Shown: positions 1-7,169 of the stretch, piece by piece
How positions within the stretch are numbered: the stretch's first letter is position 1
How the letters are laid out: every line of letters begins with the position of its first letter
From: JAWVEV01 sp033856535
GTDB lineage: Bacteria; Actinomycetota; Thermoleophilia; Miltoncostaeales; Miltoncostaeaceae
Direction of reading: 5' to 3'
Assembly (NCBI GenBank): GCA_033856535.1
Contig: JAWVEV010000010.1
Coordinates: forward strand, 1-36,743
DNA length: 36,743 nt
Program-made: the position numbers and the translations under genes
Notes under the pieces: generated by a model
The model's database searches: none
What the model was told of the DNA's origin: nothing
What the model saw: the letters and a program-made list of their open reading frames with translations, nothing else

Positions 1-126
1 CCGGGCGAGGACCGGCCGCCCTGGCCGTTCATCGCCCTGTCCGCGCTCGCCGTGCTGCTGGCGATGACCGGCATCGGCAGCTCGGTCTACCGCCGCGCCC
101 GCCGCGCGCCGGCCTCCGGCCTCTAG
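1..126 (+). CDS. C-terminal end of a membrane protein (partial)
   Basis: The window opens inside a reading frame that ends with TAG at 124-126, leaving 41 residues. A single hydrophobic segment (about residues 9-28, rich in Ala, Leu, Ile and Val) is followed by a short Arg-rich tail (RRARR), which is the usual layout of a C-terminal membrane anchor with a cytoplasmic basic end. The upstream part is missing, so no function can be given. A hairpin at 141-157 follows and probably ends its transcript. The frame is inferred from hydrophobicity and from its fit to the terminator. Confidence 0.55.
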   Translation, partial: PGEDRPPWPFIALSALAVLLAMTGIGSSVYRRARRAPASGL

Positions 127-140
127 GGCCGTCTGAGCCT

Positions 141-157
141 GCCGGGCCCCGCCCGGC
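141..157 (+). terminator. Hairpin between the membrane protein and the GH13 gene
   Basis: A perfect 7-bp inverted repeat (GCCGGGC, loop CCC, GCCCGGC) lies 14 nt after the upstream stop codon. No strong U-tract follows (GCTCTTCG), so it is only a candidate terminator. Confidence 0.4.
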
Positions 158-178
158 GCTCTTCGCGAGGATGGGCGG

Positions 179-1771
179 GTGGATCCGAGGCATCGGCCCG
201 ACTGGTGGCGCGGCGTCGTCTACCAGATCTACCCGCGCAGCTTCGCGGACTCCGACGGCGACGGCGTCGGCGACCTGCCCGGGATCCTGGAGCGCCTCGA
301 CCACCTGAACGACGGCACCGAGGGCTCGCTGGGCGTCGACGCGATCTGGCTCTCGCCGTTCTACCCCTCGCCGATGGCCGACTTCGGCTACGACGTGGCC
401 GACTACACCGGCGTCGATCCGCGCTTCGGCACGCTGGAGGACGCCGACCGGCTCATCGGCGCCTGCCACCGCCGCGGGATCCGGGTGATGGTCGACTGGG
501 TGCCGAACCACAGCTCGGACCGGCACCCCTGGTTCCTCGACTCGCGGGCCTCGCGGGAGAGCGCGCGGCGCGGCTGGTACGTCTGGCGCGACGGCGCGCC
601 CGGCGGCGGGCCGCCGAACAATTGGCGCAGCGACTTCGCGCGCGCCGGCGCGGCGTGGACCCACGACGCGGCGACCGGGCAGTGGTACCTGCACTCGTTC
701 CTGCCCGAGCAGCCGGACCTGAACTGGGACGAGCCGGCGCTCCGTGAGGCCATGCACGACACGCTGCGGTTCTGGCTCGACCGCGGCGTGGACGGGTTCC
801 GGATCGACGTGGCCCACAAGCTCGGCAAGGACCCCGAGCTGCGGGATGACGTCGCCGGCGCGCGTCCCCGCAGCCAGGATTGGCCGACGACGCATGAGCG
901 CCTGCGCGGGATCCGGCGCGTGCTGGAGGAGTACGAGGGCCGGGCGGCGGTCGGGGAGGTGTACCTGCTCGACCAGGCCCGGCTCGCCGAGTACCTGAAC
1001 AGCGGCGACGAGCTGCACCTGGCGCACAACTTCGTGTTCCTGCGCCAGCCGTGGGAGGCGGCCGCCATCCGGGACGTGGTGGACGACTTCGAGCGGCTGA
1101 CGACGTCCGACGTGTGGCCGGCGTGGTGCCTGTCGAACCACGACCACTCGCGGGTGGCGACGCGGTACGACGGCGGGACGGGGCGGGGGCCGGCGATCGC
1201 GCGGGCGGCGGCGGTGCTCCTGCTGACGCTGCGCGGGACGCCGTTCCTGTTCCAGGGCGAGGAGCTGGGGCTGCCCGACGCGCCGATCCCGCCGGACCGG
1301 GTCGTCGACGTGGACGGACGGGATCCCGAGCGCGCGCCGATCCCCTGGCGTCCGCCCTCCGCGGCGGGCCCGGGCGCCGGGTTCACGACCGGCGAGCCGT
1401 GGCTGCCGATCGTCGCGGAGGCCGAGCGGCGGAACGCGGAGACCCAGTCGGCCGACCCGCGCTCGACGCTCGCGCTCTACCGGCGGCTCATCTGGCTGCG
1501 CCGGCGGACCCCGGCGCTGCGGGCCGGCGGGCAGCGGTCGGTCGCGCTGGGGGAGGGCATCTTCGGCTACCTGCGCCAGCTCGACGAGGAGCGCTTCCTG
1601 GTGGCGATCAACTTCACCGGGGCGGCGGTGCGGGCGGCCGGCGCGGCGGCGGGGCTGGCCAGCTCGGGGCGGCTGGTCGTCTCGAGCGATCCCGACCGGC
1701 CGGAGGGGCCGGCCGACCCGGGCGACCTGCGGCTGGGGCCGGACGAGGCGGTGGTGGTGCGGCTGCCGTAA
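179..1771 (+). CDS. GH13 alpha-glucosidase / oligo-1,6-glucosidase family
   Basis: A 530-residue cytoplasmic glycoside hydrolase (no signal peptide) of the alpha-amylase superfamily that should release glucose from short alpha-glucosides. All four GH13 regions are visible: region I VMVDWVPNHSS (103-113), region II GFRIDVAHK with nucleophile D210, region III AVGEVY with acid/base E260, and region IV CLSNHDHSR with D321. An Asp-rich loop DSDGDGVGDL (24-33) matches the calcium loop of oligo-1,6-glucosidases. The length is typical of the family. GTG start at 179 with GAGGA about 7 nt upstream; the ATG at 171 is in another frame. Exact substrate (isomaltose, maltose, sucrose or trehalose) cannot be read from the sequence. 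No sugar transporter or regulator lies next to it. Confidence 0.93.
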   Translation: MDPRHRPDWWRGVVYQIYPRSFADSDGDGVGDLPGILERLDHLNDGTEGSLGVDAIWLSPFYPSPMADFGYDVADYTGVDPRFGTLEDADRLIGACHRRGIRVMVDWVPNHSSDRHPWFLDSRASRESARRGWYVWRDGAPGGGPPNNWRSDFARAGAAWTHDAATGQWYLHSFLPEQPDLNWDEPALREAMHDTLRFWLDRGVDGFRIDVAHKLGKDPELRDDVAGARPRSQDWPTTHERLRGIRRVLEEYEGRAAVGEVYLLDQARLAEYLNSGDELHLAHNFVFLRQPWEAAAIRDVVDDFERLTTSDVWPAWCLSNHDHSRVATRYDGGTGRGPAIARAAAVLLLTLRGTPFLFQGEELGLPDAPIPPDRVVDVDGRDPERAPIPWRPPSAAGPGAGFTTGEPWLPIVAEAERRNAETQSADPRSTLALYRRLIWLRRRTPALRAGGQRSVALGEGIFGYLRQLDEERFLVAINFTGAAVRAAGAAAGLASSGRLVVSSDPDRPEGPADPGDLRLGPDEAVVVRLP

Positions 1772-1774
1772 GTC

Positions 1775-1924
1775 CTAAGTCGTTCGCGCCGGCCGCCCCT
1801 GCCCGCGGGCGCGGTAGGTCTGGAGCGTCACCCCGTTCTCGAAGGCGCGGACGTCGACCAGCTCGAGCGGCAGCTTGTCGGGCGCGTCGTCGGGGAAGAG
1901 CCGGCGGCCGCTCCCGAGGACCAC
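1775..1924 (-). pseudogene. C-terminal remnant of a DHFR/RibD-like reductase
   Basis: Reading the minus strand gives 49 residues ending in TAG (1775-1777) that start VVLGSGRRLFPDD and continue PLELVDVRAFENGVTLQ. This is the characteristic C-terminal block of the RibD C-terminal/dihydrofolate reductase family (YwjB/YyaP-like). The family is normally about 180-200 residues. Upstream of VVLGSG the similarity stops abruptly, and the same frame meets a TGA a few codons further up (near 1945). No other part of the gene is present before the SDR gene begins at 2039. I read this as a 5'-truncated, non-functional remnant left by a deletion or rearrangement with its breakpoint near 1925-1930. Confidence 0.7.
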
Positions 1925-2038
1925 GGCGCCATGCGCCGCGCAACGTCATCCCGGTTCCCTCAAGAGTCGCTCTGGACGATCCCGAGTCCGTCGCGCGGAG
2001 CCCGTTTCGGCCGCCGGCGGCGCGGGGAGCCCACGCAC

Positions 2039-3118
2039 ATGCGTGTGGTCGTCACCGGGGCCACCGGCAACGTGGGCACGAGCCTGCTGCGCCGCTTGGC
2101 GGCCGACCCGGCGGTCGAGTCGATCGTCGGCGTGGCCCGCCGGGTCCCGTCGGGCGCGGGCGGGATGCGCCTGCCCGGCCTCGCCTGGGTCGCGGCCGAC
2201 GTCGCCGCCGACGACCTGGCGCCGATCGTGCGCGGCGCCGGCGCCGTGGTGCACCTGGCCTGGGCGATCCAGCCCTCCCGCGACCCGGCCGCGCTTCACC
2301 GCGCCAACGTCCTCGGCAGCGCGCGGGTGATCGAGGCGGTGCGCGCCGCCGGCGTGCCGGCGCTGGTCCACGCGTCGTCGGTGGGCGCCTACTCGCCCGG
2401 GCCGAAGGACCGCCGGGTGGACGAGTCGTGGCCGGCGCGGGGGATCCCCAGCAGCTTCTACTCGCGCCACAAGGCCGAGGTCGAGCGGCTGCTGGACGAC
2501 GTCGAGGCGAGGAGCCCGGAGCTGCGGGTCGTGCGCATGCGGCCCGCCCTCACGTTCAAGGCGGCGGCCGCGAAGCGCGTCCGGCGCCTCTTCGCCGGTC
2601 CGCTGGTCCCGGGAGCCCTCTGGCGGCCCTCGCGCATCCCGGCCGTGCCGGACATCCCGGGCCTGCGCGTCCAGGGCGTCCACGCCGACGACGTCGCGGA
2701 GGCTTACCGCCTGGCGGTCGTGGGCGACGCCCGCGGCGCCTTCAACCTCGCGGCCGACCCGGTCCTCGATCCGGCGTCGCTCGCGGCGATCCTCGGCGCG
2801 CGACGGGTCCCCGTGCCCGCGCCGGCCGCCCGCGCGGCGATGGACCTCTGCTGGCGCCTCCGGCTGCAGCCGAGCCCGCCGGGCTGGCTCGACATGGCGC
2901 TCCAGGTGCCGCTGATGGACGCGGGGCGCGCCCGGGAGGTGCTGGGCTGGGAGCCGCGCGTCGACGCCGGCGCGGCCCTGCGCGAGCTGCTGGCCGGGCC
3001 CGGGTCCGACCGGGCGGAGGCGACGCCCGCGTTGGAGGCCCGCCTCGGCCGCCTGAGCCCGCGGGCCGGGCGCCGAGCTAGTCGCGCAGGGCGAAGAAGC
3101 GCTGCTCGTCCTCGGTGA
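2039..3118 (+). CDS. NAD(P)-dependent epimerase/dehydratase (extended SDR)
   Basis: A 359-residue extended short-chain dehydrogenase/reductase. The N-terminus carries the Rossmann motif TGATGNVG (residues 6-13), followed by a conserved Asp-containing strand and the YxxxK catalytic pair in FYSRHKAEVE; SSVGAY precedes it. The C-terminal part (FNLAADPVL, LGWEPR) is typical of sugar or sterol/flavonoid-type epimerases. The ATG at 2039 is preferred because the Rossmann motif follows at once and GGGGAG lies 9-10 nt upstream; the in-frame ATG at 1931 would add 36 unlikely residues overlapping the reductase remnant. The basic last residues overlap the 3' end of the convergent RTX gene by 41 nt. Substrate unknown. 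Confidence 0.88.
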   Translation: MRVVVTGATGNVGTSLLRRLAADPAVESIVGVARRVPSGAGGMRLPGLAWVAADVAADDLAPIVRGAGAVVHLAWAIQPSRDPAALHRANVLGSARVIEAVRAAGVPALVHASSVGAYSPGPKDRRVDESWPARGIPSSFYSRHKAEVERLLDDVEARSPELRVVRMRPALTFKAAAAKRVRRLFAGPLVPGALWRPSRIPAVPDIPGLRVQGVHADDVAEAYRLAVVGDARGAFNLAADPVLDPASLAAILGARRVPVPAPAARAAMDLCWRLRLQPSPPGWLDMALQVPLMDAGRAREVLGWEPRVDAGAALRELLAGPGSDRAEATPALEARLGRLSPRAGRRASRAGRRSAARPR

Positions 3119-4037
3119 GGGGCGAGTCGACCATCACCAGGCCGGGCGCCACCTCCTCGGGGACGGACCAGCAGACGTTGCCGTCCACCGAGTCGCCGGT
3201 CGCCACCGGCTCGTCGGGAATCGGGTCCGGCGTCAGCCCGCACGAGTCCTCGTAGCTCGAGTAGACCAGCGCCGACGTCGGGCCCATCGCGCGCAGGCGG
3301 ATGGATCCGTCGAACTCGGCCTCGCGCGACGCGGTGCGGGTGGCCCGCACGCGCACCAGCGCGTAGACGTCGCCCGGCCGCGGGGAGGAGTTCGCCTCGC
3401 TCTCGTGCAGCACGGCCGAGGTGCCGTCGGGCGTCACGCCCAGCACCTCCAGCCGCCAGCCGTCGGCGGTCGGCCAGACGCCGCCGTAGGGGTACGGCAC
3501 GCCGCGGGTGAGGCCGGCGGGCTGCGGGGTGACGTGCTCGCAGTCGGCGGCGGTCTCGTCGCCGGCGTCGGCCACCACGGTGTCGTCGCCCGGCCCGCAG
3601 GCGACCGCATCGACCTCGCCGTCGCGCGCGACCAGGTGGTCGTCGCCCTCGCCGCCGAACAGGGAGTCCGCGCCGGCGCCGCCGGTCAGCCGGTCGTTCC
3701 CGGCGCCGCCGAAGAGCGCATCCGCCCCCGCGCCGCCATTCAGCCGGTCGACCCCGCCGCCGCCGAGCAGCCGGTCGTCGCCGGGACCGCCGGTGAGCGT
3801 GTCGGCGCCGCTCTCGCCCACCAGGCGGTCGGTGCCGAGGCCGCCCGAGATGCGGTCGTCACCACCCCCGCCGTAGAGGCGGTCCGAGGTCGTGCTGCCG
3901 ACGATCTTGTCGTCCGACGCCCCGCCCTGGGCCGTGCGGGCACCCGCCGTCGCGGCCCCGAAGGCCACCAGCACGGCTGCGAGGACGGCGGCGGCGGCGG
4001 CGGTCGCCGCCCGCCGCGGGACGGCGTCGCTCGTCAG
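3078..4037 (-). CDS. Secreted RTX (hemolysin-type calcium-binding repeat) protein
   Basis: A secreted protein with nine consecutive glycine-aspartate nonapeptides of the form GGxGxDxLx (about DNA 3630-3890, for example GGPGDDRLL and GGAGNDRLT), the calcium-binding beta-roll of RTX proteins. A C-terminal domain of about 150 residues follows (YPYGGVWPTADGWRLEVLG, two Cys in SCGLTPDP and NVCWSVP) and resembles DUF4352-type immunoglobulin-like extracellular domains. The first ATG/GTG/TTG is a GTG at 3974, but that start leaves only a stub of signal peptide. Extending the frame gives a classic signal sequence (PRRAATAAAAAVLAAVLV) beginning at a CTG (4035-4037) that overlaps the TGA of the upstream small gene as CTGA, just after GGGAGGG. 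I favour this rare start. Calcium binding outside the cell is family knowledge; its partner is unknown. Confidence 0.75.
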   Translation of the reverse strand: MTSDAVPRRAATAAAAAVLAAVLVAFGAATAGARTAQGGASDDKIVGSTTSDRLYGGGGDDRISGGLGTDRLVGESGADTLTGGPGDDRLLGGGGVDRLNGGAGADALFGGAGNDRLTGGAGADSLFGGEGDDHLVARDGEVDAVACGPGDDTVVADAGDETAADCEHVTPQPAGLTRGVPYPYGGVWPTADGWRLEVLGVTPDGTSAVLHESEANSSPRPGDVYALVRVRATRTASREAEFDGSIRLRAMGPTSALVYSSYEDSCGLTPDPIPDEPVATGDSVDGNVCWSVPEEVAPGLVMVDSPLTEDEQRFFALRD

Positions 4038-4159
4038 GACCCTCCCGGACCCTTGTCCACGGCCTTCACCGCAAGGAGCAGCCCGAGGAGCAGTCCCACC
4101 GCGAGGACCACCGCGCCGAAGAGCAGGACCCCGGCGATGGCGTATGACGCGGCCATCAT
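4034..4159 (-). CDS. Small single-pass membrane protein
   Basis: A 41-residue ORF starting with two Met codons, then a continuous hydrophobic stretch (about residues 7-31, LLFGAVVLAVGLLLGLLLA) and a short polar tail VKAVDKGPGGS. Its TGA overlaps the proposed CTG start of the RTX gene, suggesting translational coupling. No Shine-Dalgarno sequence precedes it; TAATGT ends 6 nt before the start, consistent with a leaderless transcript. The function is unknown. The smooth membrane segment, the coupling and the promoter together support a real gene, although no homolog is recognised. Confidence 0.6.
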   Translation of the reverse strand: MMAASYAIAGVLLFGAVVLAVGLLLGLLLAVKAVDKGPGGS

Positions 4160-4165
4160 CGGCTC

Positions 4166-4171
4166 ACATTA
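4166..4171 (-). promoter_or_regulatory. -10 element for a leaderless transcript (small membrane protein/RTX)
   Basis: TAATGT on the minus strand ends 6 nt before the first ATG (4159), placing the predicted transcription start at the start codon itself. No clear -35 element is seen. One of a set of similarly placed TANNNT hexamers in this window. Confidence 0.45.
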
Positions 4172-4282
4172 CCCCGCGCGCGGCGCCGGAATGCCCGTTT
4201 TCGGGCGTTCGGGTGCGTCATCCGCACGCAAGACGCCAGAAGCTCATGCCGAGGGGCCGCGCGCCGGGAGGGCGGCGCCCGG

Positions 4283-4288
4283 TAGCCT
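4283..4288 (+). promoter_or_regulatory. -10 element for a leaderless transcript (amidotransferase)
   Basis: TAGCCT ends 7 nt before the ATG at 4296, and no Shine-Dalgarno sequence is present. The spacing puts the transcription start at or next to the A of the start codon. Confidence 0.45.
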
Positions 4289-4295
4289 GCCGCCG

Positions 4296-5084
4296 ATGGC
4301 CGATCCGCGCGCGTCCGACACCGAGGTCCCGGCCGGGCCGCGCCGGCCGGTGGTCGGCATCTGCGCGGTGCTCGAGCGCGCCCGCTGGTCGGTGTGGGAG
4401 ATGGACGCCGCCCTGGTCCCGCACAACTACATCCAGGCGGTCCAGCGCGCCGGCGGGATCGCCGTCCTGCTGCCGCCGGACGCGGCGGTGGCCGAGGACC
4501 CCGACGCGGTGCTCGACCTGGTCGACGGCCTGATGCTGGTGGGCGGACCCGACGTCGAGCCGAGCCGCTACGGCGCGGAGCGGCATCCGCTCGCCGAGCA
4601 ATCCGTGCCCCTACGCGACGAGGTCGAGATCGTCCTGTCCCGGCGCGCGGCCGCCCGCGGCATCCCGGTGCTCGGCATCTGCCGCGGGATGCAGGTGCTG
4701 AACGTCGCGGCCGGCGGCACCCTGCATCAGCACCTTCCCGACGAGCCGGGGATGGCCGACCACCGGCGCTCGCTCGGCAGCTTCGAGGGCGCCGACCACG
4801 AGGTGCGCCTGGAGGAGGGCTCCCGGGCGCTCGCGGCGGCCGGCGGCTCGCCGCACCAGATCAAGTCGCACCACCACCAGGGCGTCGAGGAGGTCGGCGA
4901 GGGCCTGCGCGTGACCGGCTGGTCGGCCGAGGACGGGCTGGTCGAGGCCATCGAGGCGGACGGGCCGGACTATCTGCTCGGGGTTCAGTGGCACCCCGAG
5001 GCCGACCCGCAGAGCGGCCTCATCGGCAGCCTGGTCGCCGCCGCGGCCGAGGCCCGCGCGCGCCGGGAGTCGGCCGCGGCCTAG
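4296..5084 (+). CDS. Class-I glutamine amidotransferase-like (gamma-glutamyl-GABA hydrolase family, PuuD-like)
   Basis: A 262-residue cytoplasmic hydrolase of Peptidase C26. Visible hallmarks are an N-terminal PVVGICAVLE strand, MLVGGPDVEPSRYG (oxyanion-side loop), the nucleophile elbow LGICRGMQVLNVA with the catalytic Cys, SHHHQGVEEVG, and GVQWHPE with the catalytic His and Glu near the C-terminus. PuuD hydrolyses gamma-glutamyl-GABA in putrescine breakdown; homologs also act on other gamma-glutamyl amides, and no polyamine genes lie nearby, so the substrate is open. The start is the ATG just before the conserved domain. The gene is transcribed divergently from the RTX pair. Its TAG shares the palindromic tetranucleotide CTAG with the stop of the convergent PH-domain gene. 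Confidence 0.9.
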   Translation: MADPRASDTEVPAGPRRPVVGICAVLERARWSVWEMDAALVPHNYIQAVQRAGGIAVLLPPDAAVAEDPDAVLDLVDGLMLVGGPDVEPSRYGAERHPLAEQSVPLRDEVEIVLSRRAAARGIPVLGICRGMQVLNVAAGGTLHQHLPDEPGMADHRRSLGSFEGADHEVRLEEGSRALAAAGGSPHQIKSHHHQGVEEVGEGLRVTGWSAEDGLVEAIEADGPDYLLGVQWHPEADPQSGLIGSLVAAAAEARARRESAAA

Positions 5085-6544
5085 CCCGGCCTCCGCTCGA
5101 CGAGCGGGCCGAAGAGCTCGGGCTCGGCGCCGGCGAGCAGCGCGACCGCGTCGGCGTGGTCCAGGTCGAGCGCGCGGCGCGAGCCGGCGCCCTGGCCGAG
5201 ATACGCCGTGAGCGTGCAGAGACCGGCGCGGCGCTGGAAGGGCGAGGCGGAGATCCGGTAGGCCACCACGGAGCCCGGCTCGATCAGGGCGTGGCGTCGC
5301 ACGAAGCTCCCCTCCCGAAGGCCCAGCCAGCCCCGCTCCAGGCGGTGCCCCAGGTTGCGGTGGCGGTCGAGGCCCACCGCGGCCATCAGCAGGGTCGCCA
5401 CCGCCAGGGCGATCGCGGGCGCGGTCAGGCCGAGGGCTCCGGTCGCGATCGCGGCGACGGCGGGCAGCGCGACCGCGCGCGTCAGGCGCCGCAGGCGCGC
5501 GGCCGGCGGGTGGGGCGTGAGGCCCTCCGGCACGCCGGGCGCCAATTGCCGCACCAGGACCCACACCCGTCGCCGGCGCTCGACCGGAAGCAGCGCCGTG
5601 CGGCCCTTCGCGTCGCCGGAGCCCTCTGGCACCCCGCCCACCACGGCGCGCACCGAGGCGAGCCCGATCAGCCGCCAGATCGGTGACTCGCGCACCTCGA
5701 ACGCACGGACGCGGCGCCGGTCGATGCTCACGCTTCGCTTGTCGAGCAGGCCGCGCTCGGCCACCAGGCGGCCGCGCCGCTCGCTCAGCCGGAAGCCGCC
5801 GTCGACGAGCACGCTGCCGATGGCGGCCACGGCGGCGGCGATGGCGATCGCGGCCGCCGCGCTCAGCGCCAGGACGAGCGGGTCGGTCGGCGCCCGGTCC
5901 TCGGCCGCGCCGATCAGGCGGTCGGCCACGGGCAGGTCGTCCACCAGGTTGAAGAGCGCGGCAAGCGCGGCGAACGGCACGAGGAGGAAGCGCAGGCTGC
6001 TGGCGCCGCCCAGCGCCAGCATCCCGGTGCTCACCCGGGCCAGCTCCGCCGCCGCCGGCGACTCCGCCTCGACCGCCGCCGCGGCGGGCTCGGCGGTGCG
6101 GCGCTCGAGCACGGCGTCGCGCAGGTCCTCGGCCTCGCCGCGCCGGATCGCGGCGAGGCGCAGCCCCGAGGAGCGCTTCCCGCCGGTCGCGTCGTCGACG
6201 CGCACCGAGACCAGGCCGACCAGCCGGTGCAGGAACGGCGCGGAGATGTCCACGCCGCGGATCCGATCCAACGGGATCGTCCGCAGCGAGGAGGTGAGGA
6301 CGCCGGCCCGGATCTCGAGCCGGTCGCCGATCACGCGGTAGGTGAAGCGCCGCCAGGCCAGGACGGCCAGGGGCACGCCGATCGCCAGACCGATCGCCAG
6401 CGCCCCGAGGAACCAGAGCGGGGAGCCGCCCGCCGAGAGCAGCGCCACGACGCCCCCGATCCCGGCCGCGCGCACGACCCGCCCGGCGGTGAGCAGGATC
6501 GCCAGCGGATGGAGGCGCCCCTCGACGACCGGAACGTCGCTCAT
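5081..6544 (-). CDS. Bacterial PH-domain membrane protein (YdbT-like, DUF304)
   Basis: A 487-residue integral membrane protein with repeated cycles of paired hydrophobic helices followed by a bPH2 (DUF304) beta-rich domain. The PH signature is seen at least twice: TYRVIGDRLEIRAGVLTSS then IPLDRIRGVDISAPFLHRLVG, and later GFRLSERRGRLVAERGLL with VSIDRRRVRAFEV; a third, weaker copy ends the protein. The architecture matches B. subtilis YdbT. It follows its usual partner, a YdbS-like protein, by 19 nt, so they form a two-gene operon. The Met at 6544 is chosen because it clears the upstream stop; an in-frame Met at 6574 would overlap it. The cellular role of YdbS/YdbT is not well established (resistance to some bacteriocins is described for relatives). 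Confidence 0.88.
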   Translation of the reverse strand: MSDVPVVEGRLHPLAILLTAGRVVRAAGIGGVVALLSAGGSPLWFLGALAIGLAIGVPLAVLAWRRFTYRVIGDRLEIRAGVLTSSLRTIPLDRIRGVDISAPFLHRLVGLVSVRVDDATGGKRSSGLRLAAIRRGEAEDLRDAVLERRTAEPAAAAVEAESPAAAELARVSTGMLALGGASSLRFLLVPFAALAALFNLVDDLPVADRLIGAAEDRAPTDPLVLALSAAAAIAIAAAVAAIGSVLVDGGFRLSERRGRLVAERGLLDKRSVSIDRRRVRAFEVRESPIWRLIGLASVRAVVGGVPEGSGDAKGRTALLPVERRRRVWVLVRQLAPGVPEGLTPHPPAARLRRLTRAVALPAVAAIATGALGLTAPAIALAVATLLMAAVGLDRHRNLGHRLERGWLGLREGSFVRRHALIEPGSVVAYRISASPFQRRAGLCTLTAYLGQGAGSRRALDLDHADAVALLAGAEPELFGPLVERRPG

Positions 6545-6563
6545 GCCTCGTCGGGCCGGCGCC

Positions 6564-7097
6564 TCACGTGGCATCTCCCTCGCCGGCGGCGGCCGCGAGC
6601 TGGGCGGTCAGGCGCGCCACGAGGCCCTCGTTGAGCCCCGGCACCGACGCGCCGCCCTCGCCGGAGGCCGTGCGCACGTCGACCTGGGCGAGCCCCAGCA
6701 GGCGGTGCATCGGGCCGATCGTGGTCTCGATCGACTGGATCCGGCTGTGCGGGACGACGGTCCAGGTGCGCCGGATCCAGCCGCGGCGCACGTAGAGCCC
6801 GAGCGGGGTGACCTCCCAGCGGTAGGTCCGGTAGAGCACCCCGGGCACGGTCGCGGCCACGCCGGCGCCGATCGCGGCGATCACGACGAGGGCGCCCCAG
6901 AGGAGCAGCGGCTTCGGCACCTCGGCGACGACGCCGATCACGATCAGGGCGACCGCGCCGGCCACGACCAGGGCGGCGGTCACGAGCGCGACGTCGGCGA
7001 CCCAGAGCAGGCGGGCACGGGGGTCGAGACGCTCGGCCGGCGCGCGGAGGCCGCCCTCTTCCGAGGCCAGCGTCGCCGGCGGGACGGGGCCGCTCAT
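6564..7097 (-). CDS. Bacterial PH-domain membrane protein (YdbS-like)
   Basis: A 177-residue protein with two transmembrane helices (about residues 32-56 and 62-84) and a single bPH2 domain: YRWEVTPLGLYVRRGWI, then VVPHSRIQSIETTIGPMHR, then LLGLAQVDVRTASG. This is the short partner of the YdbT-like protein immediately downstream, a pairing known from many Gram-positive genomes. The ATG at 7097 is preferred over an upstream in-frame ATG because the hydrophobic core follows normally and a TACCCT hexamer lies 6 nt upstream, indicating a leaderless mRNA. It is divergent from the M28 peptidase gene across a 72-bp region. Confidence 0.88.
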   Translation of the reverse strand: MSGPVPPATLASEEGGLRAPAERLDPRARLLWVADVALVTAALVVAGAVALIVIGVVAEVPKPLLLWGALVVIAAIGAGVAATVPGVLYRTYRWEVTPLGLYVRRGWIRRTWTVVPHSRIQSIETTIGPMHRLLGLAQVDVRTASGEGGASVPGLNEGLVARLTAQLAAAAGEGDAT

Positions 7098-7103
7098 CCG
7101 GCC

Positions 7104-7109
7104 AGGGTA
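7104..7109 (-). promoter_or_regulatory. -10 element for a leaderless transcript (ydbS-like)
   Basis: TACCCT on the minus strand ends 6 nt before the ATG at 7097; no Shine-Dalgarno sequence. It sits back-to-back with the M28 promoter at 7156-7161. Confidence 0.45.
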
Positions 7110-7155
7110 TCCCGCTCCGGCGCCCCGACGACCCGCCCGCGCCACCCCGCTGGCC

Positions 7156-7161
7156 TACGCT
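7156..7161 (+). promoter_or_regulatory. -10 element for a leaderless transcript (M28 peptidase)
   Basis: TACGCT ends 8 nt before the ATG at 7170. There is no Shine-Dalgarno sequence and no convincing -35 element. Confidence 0.45.
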
Positions 7162-7169
7162 TGGCGCCC

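Noticed and set aside
1950..1990. Possible sigma28-like or riboswitch-like sequence (CTCAAGAGTCG...GACGATCCCG)
   Set aside because: Neither a consensus promoter nor a known RNA motif could be matched convincingly.
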